NCBI RefSeq assembly: GCF_004000925.1
Contig: NZ_BIME01000006.1
Coordinates: 310,001-374,000, forward strand
DNA from: Paenibacillus illinoisensis NBRC 15959
Lineage (GTDB): Bacteria > Bacillota > Bacilli > Paenibacillales > Paenibacillaceae
Length of the DNA: 64,000 nucleotides
Direction: 5' to 3'
The notes beneath the pieces are model-generated. The model ran no database searches and was not told the DNA's origin. It saw only the letters and a list, made by a program, of their open reading frames with translations. The stretch's first letter is position 1, and every line of letters starts with the position of its first letter. Shown in pieces: positions 27,558-35,815 of this stretch. The position numbers and the translations under genes were made by a program.

Positions 27558-28577
27558 ATGAATACGCAAGTCATCAATCAGGTGAAACAGTATGTAACGC
27601 AGCGAGCCATCTTTATCGTACTTATTCTGCTTGTCATCGGCATTGCCATTGCGGACCCGAACTTCCTTGCTTTCTCTACCCTACGGGATATATTGCAGCA
27701 GTCCTCCACAAGGGCCATCATTGCACTCGGGGCGGCCTTCATTCTCGTCACTGGCGGGGTCGATCTGTCAGCTGGCCGGGTGGTGGGTCTGACGGCTGTG
27801 GTATCCGCGTCCATGCTGCAAATTGACGAATATGCCAATCGCTTCTTCCCGGATCTGCCGCATTTATGGGTGGGGCTGCCCATTATAATTGGAATTGTGG
27901 CTGGTCTGATTGTCGGATTGGTAAATGGAATTATAGTCGCCAAGCTGCATGTACCTCCATTTATCGCCACACTGGGAACGATGGTGGCCGTATATGGGTT
28001 GAACTCGATTTATTTTGATACAGAGCCCAACCAGTCACAGCCGATTGGAGGACTTAGACCGGGCTTCACGGTGATCGGATCAGGCTATATTGATCTGGGA
28101 GGGGGCTACTCGATCCCTTATATTGTACTGATTGCGATTGCAGTAGCCTTAATCTGTTGGGTCGTTTTTAACAAAACCCGCCTCGGCAAAAATATGTACG
28201 CCATTGGCGGCAACATCCAGGCCGCGCATGTGTCGGGAATTCATGTCGCACGTAATTTGATTGCCCTGTATGCCATTGCGGGAGCGTTGTATGGACTGGG
28301 GGGTGTGCTGGAGGCAGCGCGTACAGGCGGAGCGACGAATAACTACGGCAATATGTATGAGCTGGATGCCATTGCGGCGTGTGTCGTTGGTGGCGTTTCA
28401 ACAGCAGGAGGCATCGGAACAGTGCCAGGTGTTATGGCCGGTGTGCTCATCTTCGGGGTTATCAACTACGGCCTTACCTTTATCGGTGTAAGTCCCTATT
28501 GGCAGCTGATTATTAAAGGATTAATTATAGTTGCCGCTGTTGCATTTGATATCCGCAAATATATGGCGAAGAAATAG
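27558..28577 (+). CDS. mglC: Galactose/methyl-galactoside ABC permease MglC
   Basis: This is a 339-residue membrane protein of the RbsC/MglC family with eight to ten TM segments. It carries the typical LGAAFILVTGGVDLSAGRVVGL and GGVSTAGGIGTVPGV motifs and the NKTRLGKNMYAIGGN loop that contacts the ATPase. AGGAGG precedes the ATG 14 bases after mglA ends. A very strong terminator closes the operon. Confidence 0.93.
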   Translation: MNTQVINQVKQYVTQRAIFIVLILLVIGIAIADPNFLAFSTLRDILQQSSTRAIIALGAAFILVTGGVDLSAGRVVGLTAVVSASMLQIDEYANRFFPDLPHLWVGLPIIIGIVAGLIVGLVNGIIVAKLHVPPFIATLGTMVAVYGLNSIYFDTEPNQSQPIGGLRPGFTVIGSGYIDLGGGYSIPYIVLIAIAVALICWVVFNKTRLGKNMYAIGGNIQAAHVSGIHVARNLIALYAIAGALYGLGGVLEAARTGGATNNYGNMYELDAIAACVVGGVSTAGGIGTVPGVMAGVLIFGVINYGLTFIGVSPYWQLIIKGLIIVAAVAFDIRKYMAKK

Positions 28578-28599
28578 ATATGTGGAGAGGAAAGAACAA

Positions 28600-28639
28600 A
28601 GCCAGCGCTCTGGAATGTCAGAGCGCTGGCTTCTTTTTT
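28600..28639. terminator. Strong bidirectional terminator
   Basis: A perfect 13-bp GCCAGCGCTCTG-type stem with a 5-nt loop, then T-rich sequence. It ends mglC on the plus strand and the small membrane protein gene on the minus strand. Confidence 0.9.
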
Positions 28640-28641
28640 CT

Positions 28642-28974
28642 TTATGAATTGACGATCCAATCCAACATAGTAACCAAAGGGCCTATGAAACAGATGATCA
28701 GCATAGCACCGGCCACGATTGAAGCTGTTTTTGTACCAAAGTGTACGTTGTGTTTTCTTGCAATGATGATGGCAGGGATCCAGAAGATTGCAGTTATTAC
28801 TGTTGGAATAATCAGTTCTTCGTCACCCTTGCTATAGATGGGCCAATTCATCTGATGAAACAGGTAATACCCGAACCTAAAATCATCAGGCCCCCATGCA
28901 TAATTAAATGCAAATCCCAAAGCCACAATGAGCAGCGAAAATGTGCCAATTCCAAATGGTCTTCTACGTTCCAC
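28642..28974 (-). CDS. Small hypothetical integral membrane protein
   Basis: This protein of about 110 residues has three to four hydrophobic segments (FSLLIVALGFAFNYA, LIIPTVITAIFWIPAIIIA, IVAGAMLIICFIGPLVTML). I do not recognise the family. The GTG at 28974 is chosen because AGGTGA lies 8 nt upstream; TTG codons at 28977 and 28992 are alternatives. It converges on the mgl terminator. Confidence 0.6.
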   Translation of the reverse strand: MERRRPFGIGTFSLLIVALGFAFNYAWGPDDFRFGYYLFHQMNWPIYSKGDEELIIPTVITAIFWIPAIIIARKHNVHFGTKTASIVAGAMLIICFIGPLVTMLDWIVNS

Positions 28975-29140
28975 CAAGAGAATCACCTGCAACTTCCAAT
29001 TTTATTGAAAATAAATCCATTACTGTATTATAACATACCAGAAAAAGGGTGGATGATGTACAGGATCGCTATTCAAGATGCTAAATAAATGGTATATAAT
29101 CCATGAGCCCTATCCATTCCAATTTGGAGAGCTTCCATTA

Positions 29141-29234
29141 ATCGACAACATTAGCTAATCATAATCGATATAATGCATGTAAATGAAGTGTTAGATGTGA
29201 GTAGATTGTCAAAGGGGGCGAGGCTGTTTGCTAA
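29141..29234 (+). repeat. Leader repeat, copy A (kinase promoter and start)
   Basis: This 94-bp segment contains a TATAAT (29169-29174), the AGGGGG ribosome binding site and the TTG start of the kinase. An equally long copy without gaps lies at 31106-31199, just before lpxC. The first 43 bases differ at two positions, a central 23 bases are unrelated, and the last 28 bases are identical. Confidence 0.85.
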
Positions 29235-30799
29235 CGTACACGATGAAAAGGGTTATTTTCCCGCTGGGTTGCCTGCTTGTAATCCTGTCCTCTTATTTTC
29301 TGGGCCGCACTTCCAGCCTCACATGGATGATCCTTGCCGGAGCCTTATTTGTTGCCAGCATTTATGGAGAAAGACGATATCCTGTATTACAGAAAATTCA
29401 GTGGATCTTCCTTGGCATATTTCACTATTTCAGTGAGTTGAACTGGTGCAACATGTTATATTACCTGCTCATCATGACAATGATTCAGAACAAACAGCGG
29501 GTAGAGCAGACCCTGCCCATTTCTCTCCTGCTCGTGCTGCAATATACAGGGATTCGGCTATCCTACGTTACGATAGATGCCTACACATTGTCGGTTTCCC
29601 TATTCGATCTACTCACGGCAATTGTTATAATCTTTCTGTATCATACGCTGGTTAACAGCGAAGCTGAAAAGCGCAGATTGCGCGAAAAAAATCAATTCCT
29701 CACCCTGCACGACCCGCTTACAGGGCTGCTCAACTATGAAGGATATATGAATGCACTGCAGGAAACGGCAGAGAAGCAGCGCTCCTTTTTGCTTATTCTT
29801 ATGAACATCCAGAATTTCAACGGATTTAATAAGGAAGTGGAAAACAATTGGAGTTCCATCATAGCGGGGACAGGGGGGAGCATCTCCAAGCATTTTGCGG
29901 ATGCTTATGGGATATCCCGTTATGCGGGAGATCGATTTTCAATCATTTTGCCCGAGGTTGCGGGTATCGAGGAACGAATGAGTACAATGCAAACCACCGA
30001 TCTGAAAGGATTACAGGTTACGTATAGCATTTCGGTCTATCCGGAGACAGCAGAGACCCTCCAGCAGTTAATAACGATTGCAGAGGAGCGACTATTTCAG
30101 GCACAGCGCAGCAAGTGGATTAAGAATGAAGAAGAGATCTACCGTTCGGAAAGGCTCAGGGCTGTTGGAGAACTTGCAGCCGGCATGGCGCATGAGATCC
30201 GTAATCCGCTCACGGCGATTCGTGGATTCTTGCAGCTGTCACGCGGACAAGCGTACAATATTGCTCCGTGGTATGAAGTGATTATGGGTGAAGTGATCCG
30301 GGTTACGGATCTGACTGCAGAATTTCTGCAATTTTCCAAGCCGCAGGCTCATCTAATGAAACCGGAGAGGCTGGGCCACTGCCTTGAACGTGTTTTGTCA
30401 TTAACCGAGTCAGATGCAGCATCCCGTGGACACCGGATTACATTAGAGATGACAGGCGAATCAGTTATGGTCAATATGGATCGGGACAAGATCGTACAGG
30501 TTCTGATTAATCTGATTCGTAATGCTTTTGAAGCAATGGAAGACCCGGGTGAAGTGCGTATTGGTTTGTTACATGATGGAGAAGAAGCACTTATCTCGAT
30601 TACGGATACGGGCAGCGGCATTCCGGAGAACGCACTGGCGACGATCTTTGATCCATTTTATACGACCAAGGAAGAAGGTACAGGACTTGGACTGGCACTC
30701 TGTCAGAAAATTGCTTTGGACCATCATGGCAAAATTACCGTTCATAGTGAAATAGGGATTGGCGCTACATTCACCCTTCATTTACCTATGGGGGCATAA
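29228..30799 (+). CDS. Histidine kinase with membrane domain and degenerate GGDEF domain
   Basis: This is a 523-residue protein. The N-terminal 150 residues carry about five TM segments. A GGDEF-like domain (about 165-285, starting LHDPLTGLLNYEGYM) follows, whose signature is AGDRF instead of GGDEF, so cyclase activity is doubtful. A kinase core then has His322 in GMAHEIRNPLTAI, an N-box NLIRNAFEAM and DTGSGIPENALATIFDPFYTTKEEGTGLGL. The core resembles sporulation-type kinases (KinB/KinC class). The start is TTG 29228 with AGGGGG at about 9 nt. No response regulator is adjacent, so it is an orphan kinase. Confidence 0.88.
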   Translation: MLTYTMKRVIFPLGCLLVILSSYFLGRTSSLTWMILAGALFVASIYGERRYPVLQKIQWIFLGIFHYFSELNWCNMLYYLLIMTMIQNKQRVEQTLPISLLLVLQYTGIRLSYVTIDAYTLSVSLFDLLTAIVIIFLYHTLVNSEAEKRRLREKNQFLTLHDPLTGLLNYEGYMNALQETAEKQRSFLLILMNIQNFNGFNKEVENNWSSIIAGTGGSISKHFADAYGISRYAGDRFSIILPEVAGIEERMSTMQTTDLKGLQVTYSISVYPETAETLQQLITIAEERLFQAQRSKWIKNEEEIYRSERLRAVGELAAGMAHEIRNPLTAIRGFLQLSRGQAYNIAPWYEVIMGEVIRVTDLTAEFLQFSKPQAHLMKPERLGHCLERVLSLTESDAASRGHRITLEMTGESVMVNMDRDKIVQVLINLIRNAFEAMEDPGEVRIGLLHDGEEALISITDTGSGIPENALATIFDPFYTTKEEGTGLGLALCQKIALDHHGKITVHSEIGIGATFTLHLPMGA

Positions 30800-30871
30800 T
30801 TCCAGCAAACAAAAACGCTGAACTGCTCACCGTTAAATAGACAGATAAAAAAACAAAAAAATAGTTCGTTT

Positions 30872-30911
30872 AGAAACCTTAGCTCAATAAGTGCTAAGGT
30901 TTCTTGTTTTG
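30872..30911 (+). terminator. Rho-independent terminator after the kinase
   Basis: A perfect AGAAACCTTAGC/GCTAAGGTTTCT stem with a 9-nt loop runs into TTGTTTT. It isolates the lpx genes from kinase transcription, so they need their own promoter. Confidence 0.85.
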
Positions 30912-31105
30912 CTGTTCTTGAGCATTCATTCGGAAACAGACCGCCGAAATACTCCGTTAATGTTAGTTAATGTAGTAGTATCACATATAACGGTGAACGG
31001 CACTGTGAACATCTTCATACGTGTCATACCTCGTAAGATAATAACATTTTGTTTTAGTTTAATTATCAAATTATACATTCATGTGAATTTGACGAGCCTC
31101 CAAAT
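30912..31105. other. AT-rich intergenic sequence between kinase terminator and leader copy B
   Basis: I see no gene here. The one open frame that crosses this stretch has no ribosome binding site and an implausible product. The base composition is already AT-rich, like the lpx genes that follow, so it may mark the left edge of acquired DNA. Confidence 0.4.
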
Positions 31106-31199
31106 ATCGACAACATCAGCTAATCATAATCGATATAATACATGTAAAATAGGATCCGAGTGCGAGAATTATGTCAAAGGGGGCGAGGCTGTTTGCTAA
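31106..31199 (+). repeat. Leader repeat, copy B (in front of lpxC)
   Basis: This is a near-duplicate of 29141-29234, including the TATAAT, the AAAGGGGGCGAGG ribosome binding site and the TTG start of the kinase. It ends about 70 bases before the lpxC start and is the best candidate for the lpx promoter. Confidence 0.85.
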
Positions 31200-31246
31200 G
31201 TTACACGATAAACAGGGTGGGCGGTTCCATTATTTCAGTAGACTAA
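31193..31246 (+). pseudogene. Remnant start of a kinase paralogue (17 codons)
   Basis: From the duplicated TTG the frame reads MLSYTINRVGGSIISVD then TAA. The first eight residues match the kinase N-terminus (MLTYTMKRV) and then similarity ends abruptly. It is either a relic of a truncated second kinase or a leader peptide retained with the captured promoter. Confidence 0.6.
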
Positions 31247-31271
31247 TGTTCAATAAAATGGAGGGGATGCT

Positions 31272-32102
31272 ATGTACCAAAAAACGATTCGTAATAGTTT
31301 TACATTAGACGGCATTGCTATACATAGTGGAAATGTGTCAGAGATAACTCTGCATTCTGCACAACCAAACACAGGTATTGTTTTTAGAAGAGTGGATTTA
31401 GATCCATATGAAATTATTGAAGCTAGAATCGGTAATGTATCCAATACAGAACGTTGCACACAGCTTAAAAACAAGCAAGGATACGCTGTATCTATGGTTG
31501 AACATACAATGTCTGCTGTATGCGGGATGGGCATCGATAACGTGATTATTGATGTTAATGGTGAAGAATTACCTATTTTTGATGGCAGCTCTTCCTATAT
31601 TGCAGCGAAGATTTTGGAAGTGGGTTATCTGCAGCAAGAAGTCCCCAAAACATACCTTCATTTACAACATAAAGTTAGAGTTGAGCATGGTACTTCTTTT
31701 CTCGAAGCTCATCCCTCCTCAATGATTTCCTATTGCGTTTGTTTTAAAAATGAACATAAAATTGCCTACCTCTCGGATCAAATATCCAATTTCAATTTTA
31801 TAGAAAACGATTACTTAACTGATATTGCGCCAGCTAGGACATTTTGCTTTGAAGAAGAAATAATGTACTTAAGAAGCAAAGGTTTAATTCAAGGAGCTTC
31901 TTTAGAGCATGGAATAGTTGTTGGTAATAAGGAGATTTATCCCAACATGCGTTTTCATGATGAATTATCTCGTCACAAACTGCTGGATCTTATTGGTGAT
32001 TTAGCTTTGAATCCTCCTTTTCATGCAAACATCATAGGATCGGGAACCTCTCACTATTTGAACACTCTTTTTGCTCGAGAATTATTAAATAATCTAATCT
32101 AA
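31272..32102 (+). CDS. lpxC: LpxC-like UDP-3-O-acyl-N-acetylglucosamine deacetylase
   Basis: This is a 276-residue zinc deacetylase of the Raetz lipid A pathway; it removes the acetyl group from UDP-3-O-acyl-GlcNAc. All key features are visible: Glu77-His78 (SMVEHTMSA), [17 protein letters not shown], the zinc ligands His235 and Asp239 ([13 protein letters not shown]) and the catalytic His261 (GSGTSHYL). The length is slightly below the 305 of E. coli because of shorter loops and C-terminus. GAGGGG precedes the ATG. The gene is visibly AT-rich compared with its neighbours. It is the first gene of an lpxC-lpxD-lpxA cluster. Confidence 0.93.
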   Translation: MYQKTIRNSFTLDGIAIHSGNVSEITLHSAQPNTGIVFRRVDLDPYEIIEARIGNVSNTERCTQLKNKQGYAVSMVEHTMSAVCGMGIDNVIIDVNGEELPIFDGSSSYIAAKILEVGYLQQEVPKTYLHLQHKVRVEHGTSFLEAHPSSMISYCVCFKNEHKIAYLSDQISNFNFIENDYLTDIAPARTFCFEEEIMYLRSKGLIQGASLEHGIVVGNKEIYPNMRFHDELSRHKLLDLIGDLALNPPFHANIIGSGTSHYLNTLFARELLNNLI

Positions 32103-32122
32103 ATATAATAGGAGACGATACC

Positions 32123-33148
32123 ATGCCATGTAATTTAAATGAAATTGCTGAACAGTTAAATGGGATTTTAATAGGTAATGGCAATGTCGTTATAACAGGT
32201 GTAGGTTCAATTAGTGCTGCTAAAGAGGGAGAAATTGCTTTTGTTACGGATAAAAATTTAAATAAATTAGATAAATGTAATGCTTCGGCGCTCATTGTGC
32301 CAGAAACGACAATATTAAAATTTAAAGTACCTGTTATTAAGGTGAAAAATCCCAGACTCAATTTTATTCGTTTAATTGAGATGTTTAGTGAGAAAACCAG
32401 AAGTAGTGGTGTAGTATCATCAGAAACAATTGAGCCTTCGGTAACGTTAGGCTACAATGTGCAGATCGACGATTTCGCGGTAATCCAAGAAGATGTTTCT
32501 ATTGGCGATCATACGATCATTTCCGCGCATTCATTTATTGGTAAAAAAGTGACCATTGGAACGAATTGCTTGATACACCCTAATGTCACTGTGTTACATG
32601 ATACTTTCATCGGAGATAATGTCATCATTCACTCAGGCGCAGTCATTGGTGCTGACGGGTTTGGTTTTGAATGGGATGGGCAAAAACAAGTGAAAATCCC
32701 CCATATTGGAAATGTCATTATTATGGATGATGTTGAAATTGGCGCAAACACCACTATTGATCGAGGAACACTTGATTCAACGACCATAGGTAAAGGGACC
32801 AAAATGGACAACCTAATTCAAATTGGCCATAATGTTCAAATTGGTGTGCACTGCATTATTGCAGGTACAAGTGCAATTGGGGGCTCATCGAAGATTGGTA
32901 ACCATGTCATCATGGCTGGCGGAAGTGCGGTAATTAATAATATCACCATTGGAGACAACTGTGTTGTTTTAGCTAAAACCATGGTTACTAAAAACATGCC
33001 CAAGAACTCAATGGTGTCAGGATATACAGCTCGTTCACATAAGAGACAATTACGAGAATCCGCTGCACTTTCCAGACTTCCGAAAACAATAAAAAAACTT
33101 AATGAAAAACTTGATGAACTTTCCAGAACAAAGGAAGGTGCTAAATGA
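32123..33148 (+). CDS. lpxD: LpxD-like UDP-3-O-acylglucosamine N-acyltransferase
   Basis: This is a 341-residue trimeric left-handed beta-helix acyltransferase that adds the second acyl chain from acyl-ACP. The N-terminal uridine-binding domain (1-100) contains [16 protein letters not shown]. The helix carries [34 protein letters not shown] and catalytic His236 in [12 protein letters not shown]-terminal helical extension is present, as in Gram-negative LpxD. It is AT-rich, follows lpxC by 20 bases and overlaps lpxA by four. Confidence 0.93.
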   Translation: MPCNLNEIAEQLNGILIGNGNVVITGVGSISAAKEGEIAFVTDKNLNKLDKCNASALIVPETTILKFKVPVIKVKNPRLNFIRLIEMFSEKTRSSGVVSSETIEPSVTLGYNVQIDDFAVIQEDVSIGDHTIISAHSFIGKKVTIGTNCLIHPNVTVLHDTFIGDNVIIHSGAVIGADGFGFEWDGQKQVKIPHIGNVIIMDDVEIGANTTIDRGTLDSTTIGKGTKMDNLIQIGHNVQIGVHCIIAGTSAIGGSSKIGNHVIMAGGSAVINNITIGDNCVVLAKTMVTKNMPKNSMVSGYTARSHKRQLRESAALSRLPKTIKKLNEKLDELSRTKEGAK

Positions 33149-33921
33149 TACATCAGTCAGCCATTATTCATCCAACAGCAGTAATTGGGGACAATGTCGA
33201 AGTCGGACCTTTCAGTATCGTTGAAGAAAATTCAAAAATAGGTAACGGGTGCAGGATTGGAAGTCACGCAATCATAGGGTCTAACACGATATTGGGAGAG
33301 AATAACTATATTTCACATGGTGCCATTATCGGTTCAGATCCACAAGATAAAAGTTACCAAGGCGAAGAATCATATCTCATTATTGGAGATAATAATACCG
33401 TAAGAGAGTATGTCACCTTATGTAAAGGCACATCAAAAGGAGATTGTTTCACGAGAATAGGAAGTAACAACTTTATTATGAATTATGCTCATATCGCACA
33501 TGATGTATTAATGGGAGATCATAACGTCATCGTCAATAATGTGCAAATTGGCGGACATGTTAATATTGAAGACTATATTACTTTTGGTTGTGGTTCTGGT
33601 GTACATCAATCATGTAACATCGGAAGATTTGCAATGATTGGGGCAGGAAGTAAAGTTTCACAGGATATCGTTCCATATTCTTTAGCAGATGGTCCACGTT
33701 CGTACATACATGGTATTAATATCATTGGTCTAAGAAGAAATGGATTTACAAATGAAGAAATAAGCACGATAAAAAAGATTAATGCCATTTTATTTCGCCA
33801 AAAGCGAACTCTCGATCAATCTATTGAAGCAATAAACAACTTACCTCCTTCTGAATTTAAGGAACACACATTGAATTTTTTAAATAAATCTACACGCGGA
33901 ATTGTACGAATGAAGCGATAA
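33145..33921 (+). CDS. lpxA: LpxA-like UDP-N-acetylglucosamine acyltransferase
   Basis: This is a 258-residue hexapeptide-repeat acyltransferase that puts a 3-O-acyl chain on UDP-GlcNAc, the first lipid A step. The sequence shows [24 protein letters not shown], catalytic His119 in [11 protein letters not shown], and [21 protein letters not shown], matching the LpxA family closely and at normal length. It overlaps lpxD by ATGA. No fabZ or lpxB follows, unlike the proteobacterial order lpxD-fabZ-lpxA-lpxB. Confidence 0.93.
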   Translation: MIHQSAIIHPTAVIGDNVEVGPFSIVEENSKIGNGCRIGSHAIIGSNTILGENNYISHGAIIGSDPQDKSYQGEESYLIIGDNNTVREYVTLCKGTSKGDCFTRIGSNNFIMNYAHIAHDVLMGDHNVIVNNVQIGGHVNIEDYITFGCGSGVHQSCNIGRFAMIGAGSKVSQDIVPYSLADGPRSYIHGINIIGLRRNGFTNEEISTIKKINAILFRQKRTLDQSIEAINNLPPSEFKEHTLNFLNKSTRGIVRMKR

Positions 33922-33924
33922 AAT

Positions 33925-33972
33925 GAAACGCCGCACAGGTCCCAGTACACGGAACCTTCGTGCGGCGTTTAT
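33925..33972. terminator. Terminator shared by lpxA and the convergent ABC exporter
   Basis: AAACGCCGCA/TGCGGCGTTT arms enclose a loop of about 26 nt, with T-rich sequence on either side. Confidence 0.75.
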
Positions 33973-33994
33973 ATGTTTTCGCTCAGTGGATGGA

Positions 33995-35815
33995 TCAGTT
34001 TGGCTGACCTTGATGGAGCAGATAATAAAACCCTTTTTGCTGCATGAGATCCTCGTGGTTACCTCGCTCGGCAATCTGGCCTGAATTGATCACCAGTATC
34101 TGATCTGCCTCCCGGATCGTGCTTAGTCTATGGGCGATGACGAAGCTGGTCCGGTCTTTCATCAACGTGCGCATCGCCTCCTGGATCTGCATTTCCGTAC
34201 GGGTATCAATACTGCTCGTTGCCTCATCCAAAATGAGAATGGCCGGATCGGCGAGGATGGCCCGAGCAATCGTCAGCAATTGCCGCTGTCCTTGGCTCAG
34301 ATTGCTTCCGCCCGCAATAATGGGGGTGTCGTAACCTTGGGACAGCTTGCGAATGAATGAATGGGCATTGGCCAGCTCAGCTGCCTGCCTGATCTGTTCA
34401 TCTGTCGCATCTGGTTTGCCGTAGGCAATATTATCCCGAATGGTTCCCGAGAACAGGTAGGCATCCTGAAGCACAATACCGAGTCCGCGCCGGAGGTGAT
34501 CCTTCTCCAGCTCTGAGATGTCCGTGCCATCAATGGTAATGCTTCCGCCTGTAATTTCATAGAAGCGGGGGAGCAGGTTAATGATGGTTGTTTTGCCGGC
34601 ACCTGTTGGCCCGACCAGAGCAATCATCTCGCCAGGCTGCGCGGTGAAGCTGACATTTTTCAGAATCTCTCTATCGGAATTGTATCCAAAGGATACATTT
34701 TCAAAAACAACTTTACCTTGAATGTGATCCAGCTGCTTCTCCTGTTTCTCTTCGTATTCACTTGGCGTATCCATAATCTGAAACACACGCTCGGCACCGG
34801 CGATGGCTGCCTGAATCAGGTTGTACTGGTTCGCAAGATCGTTAAGAGGCCGCTCAATCTGCCGGGAATAGGCGAGAAAGCTTACAATCAGTCCGATGGA
34901 CGTTAAATCGTGGTAAGCCATCCATCCACCTACTGCTGCGAGAATGGCAAATCCAATGTTGTTCATGACGTTCATCGTAGGTCCAACCAGCCCGGATACG
35001 GTTTGAGCCTGCGTACTTGCTGTACGCAGCTTTTCATTCAGGTTCTCAAAATGCTGGTGCGCCTGCTCTTGACGATTATAGGCGGCAACCACCTTTTGTC
35101 CGGCGATTGTTTCCTGCGCATAACCATTCAGCTCACCGAGCAGCTTCTGCTGGGCAGAAAAATGTTTGCGTGTTCTGGAAGCGATCAGCTTGGTCGCAAT
35201 GGTGATTAACGGCACGGTCACCAGACTGAGAAGCGTCAGTCGGATATCCAGAGCAATCATGATCGACAGCGAACCAACAAGAAGGATCGCACTGGACATC
35301 AGCTGAGTCACACTCTGATTCAGGGTAGTGGACACGTTATCGATATCATTGGTAGCCCGGCTCATCAGGTCTCCGCTTTGATTTTTGTCAAAAAAGCTGA
35401 TGGGCAGCTGCTGCAGCCTGGAGAACAAAGCCTGACGCAGATCCTTCACCGTCAATTGGGATACGCCGATCATGACATAAGACTGTCCCCACATCATGAG
35501 TGAACTCAGGACATAAACCGTCAGTAACAGGAGACAGTCCTTCAAAAGGCCGTCTGTCACTTTCGGAACAATATGCTCATTGACGGCACGGCCCAGAAGG
35601 TAGGGTCCCGCCAGATTAAGCAGTGTTCCCAGAGCGGTAAGGACCAGAGCCATGATAACCCCTTTGCGATGGCGTCCCATGTAGGACCATACTCGCAGGA
35701 TGGCGTGCTTGGCATTTTTGGCTCTTACTTTCGGAACAGGTCCCCGGCCCGGTCCAGGTCTTCCGATGGGAGGAACGACAGGTGGCTGCGTGGAGGAAGA
35801 TGCAGGTTTAGCCAA
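33995..35815 (-). CDS. ABC exporter subunit (permease-ATPase), catalytically competent half
   Basis: This protein of about 606 residues has six TM segments (about 40-330) and a nucleotide-binding domain: Walker A GPTGAGKTT, signature LSQGQRQLL, Walker B ILILDEATSSID with the catalytic Glu, and H-loop IAHRLS. TTG 35815 is chosen because AAGGAGG lies exactly 8 nt upstream; ATG 35824 directly abuts that site. It overlaps the upstream partner gene by eight bases. Together they form a heterodimeric exporter of the BmrCD/YheHI type, probably for drugs or lipids. Confidence 0.88.
   Translation of the reverse strand: MAKPASSSTQPPVVPPIGRPGPGRGPVPKVRAKNAKHAILRVWSYMGRHRKGVIMALVLTALGTLLNLAGPYLLGRAVNEHIVPKVTDGLLKDCLLLLTVYVLSSLMMWGQSYVMIGVSQLTVKDLRQALFSRLQQLPISFFDKNQSGDLMSRATNDIDNVSTTLNQSVTQLMSSAILLVGSLSIMIALDIRLTLLSLVTVPLITIATKLIASRTRKHFSAQQKLLGELNGYAQETIAGQKVVAAYNRQEQAHQHFENLNEKLRTASTQAQTVSGLVGPTMNVMNNIGFAILAAVGGWMAYHDLTSIGLIVSFLAYSRQIERPLNDLANQYNLIQAAIAGAERVFQIMDTPSEYEEKQEKQLDHIQGKVVFENVSFGYNSDREILKNVSFTAQPGEMIALVGPTGAGKTTIINLLPRFYEITGGSITIDGTDISELEKDHLRRGLGIVLQDAYLFSGTIRDNIAYGKPDATDEQIRQAAELANAHSFIRKLSQGYDTPIIAGGSNLSQGQRQLLTIARAILADPAILILDEATSSIDTRTEMQIQEAMRTLMKDRTSFVIAHRLSTIREADQILVINSGQIAERGNHEDLMQQKGFYYLLHQGQPN

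Noticed and set aside
29141-29152. Spo0A-box-like TGTCGAT (reverse of ATCGACA) in both kinase-type leaders
   Set aside because: One mismatch in a 7-base motif is too weak alone; kept only as a possibility for testing.
30891-31199. 102-codon plus-strand frame spanning leader copy B
   Set aside because: No ribosome binding site; it overlaps the terminator and the duplicated leader, which are better supported readings.
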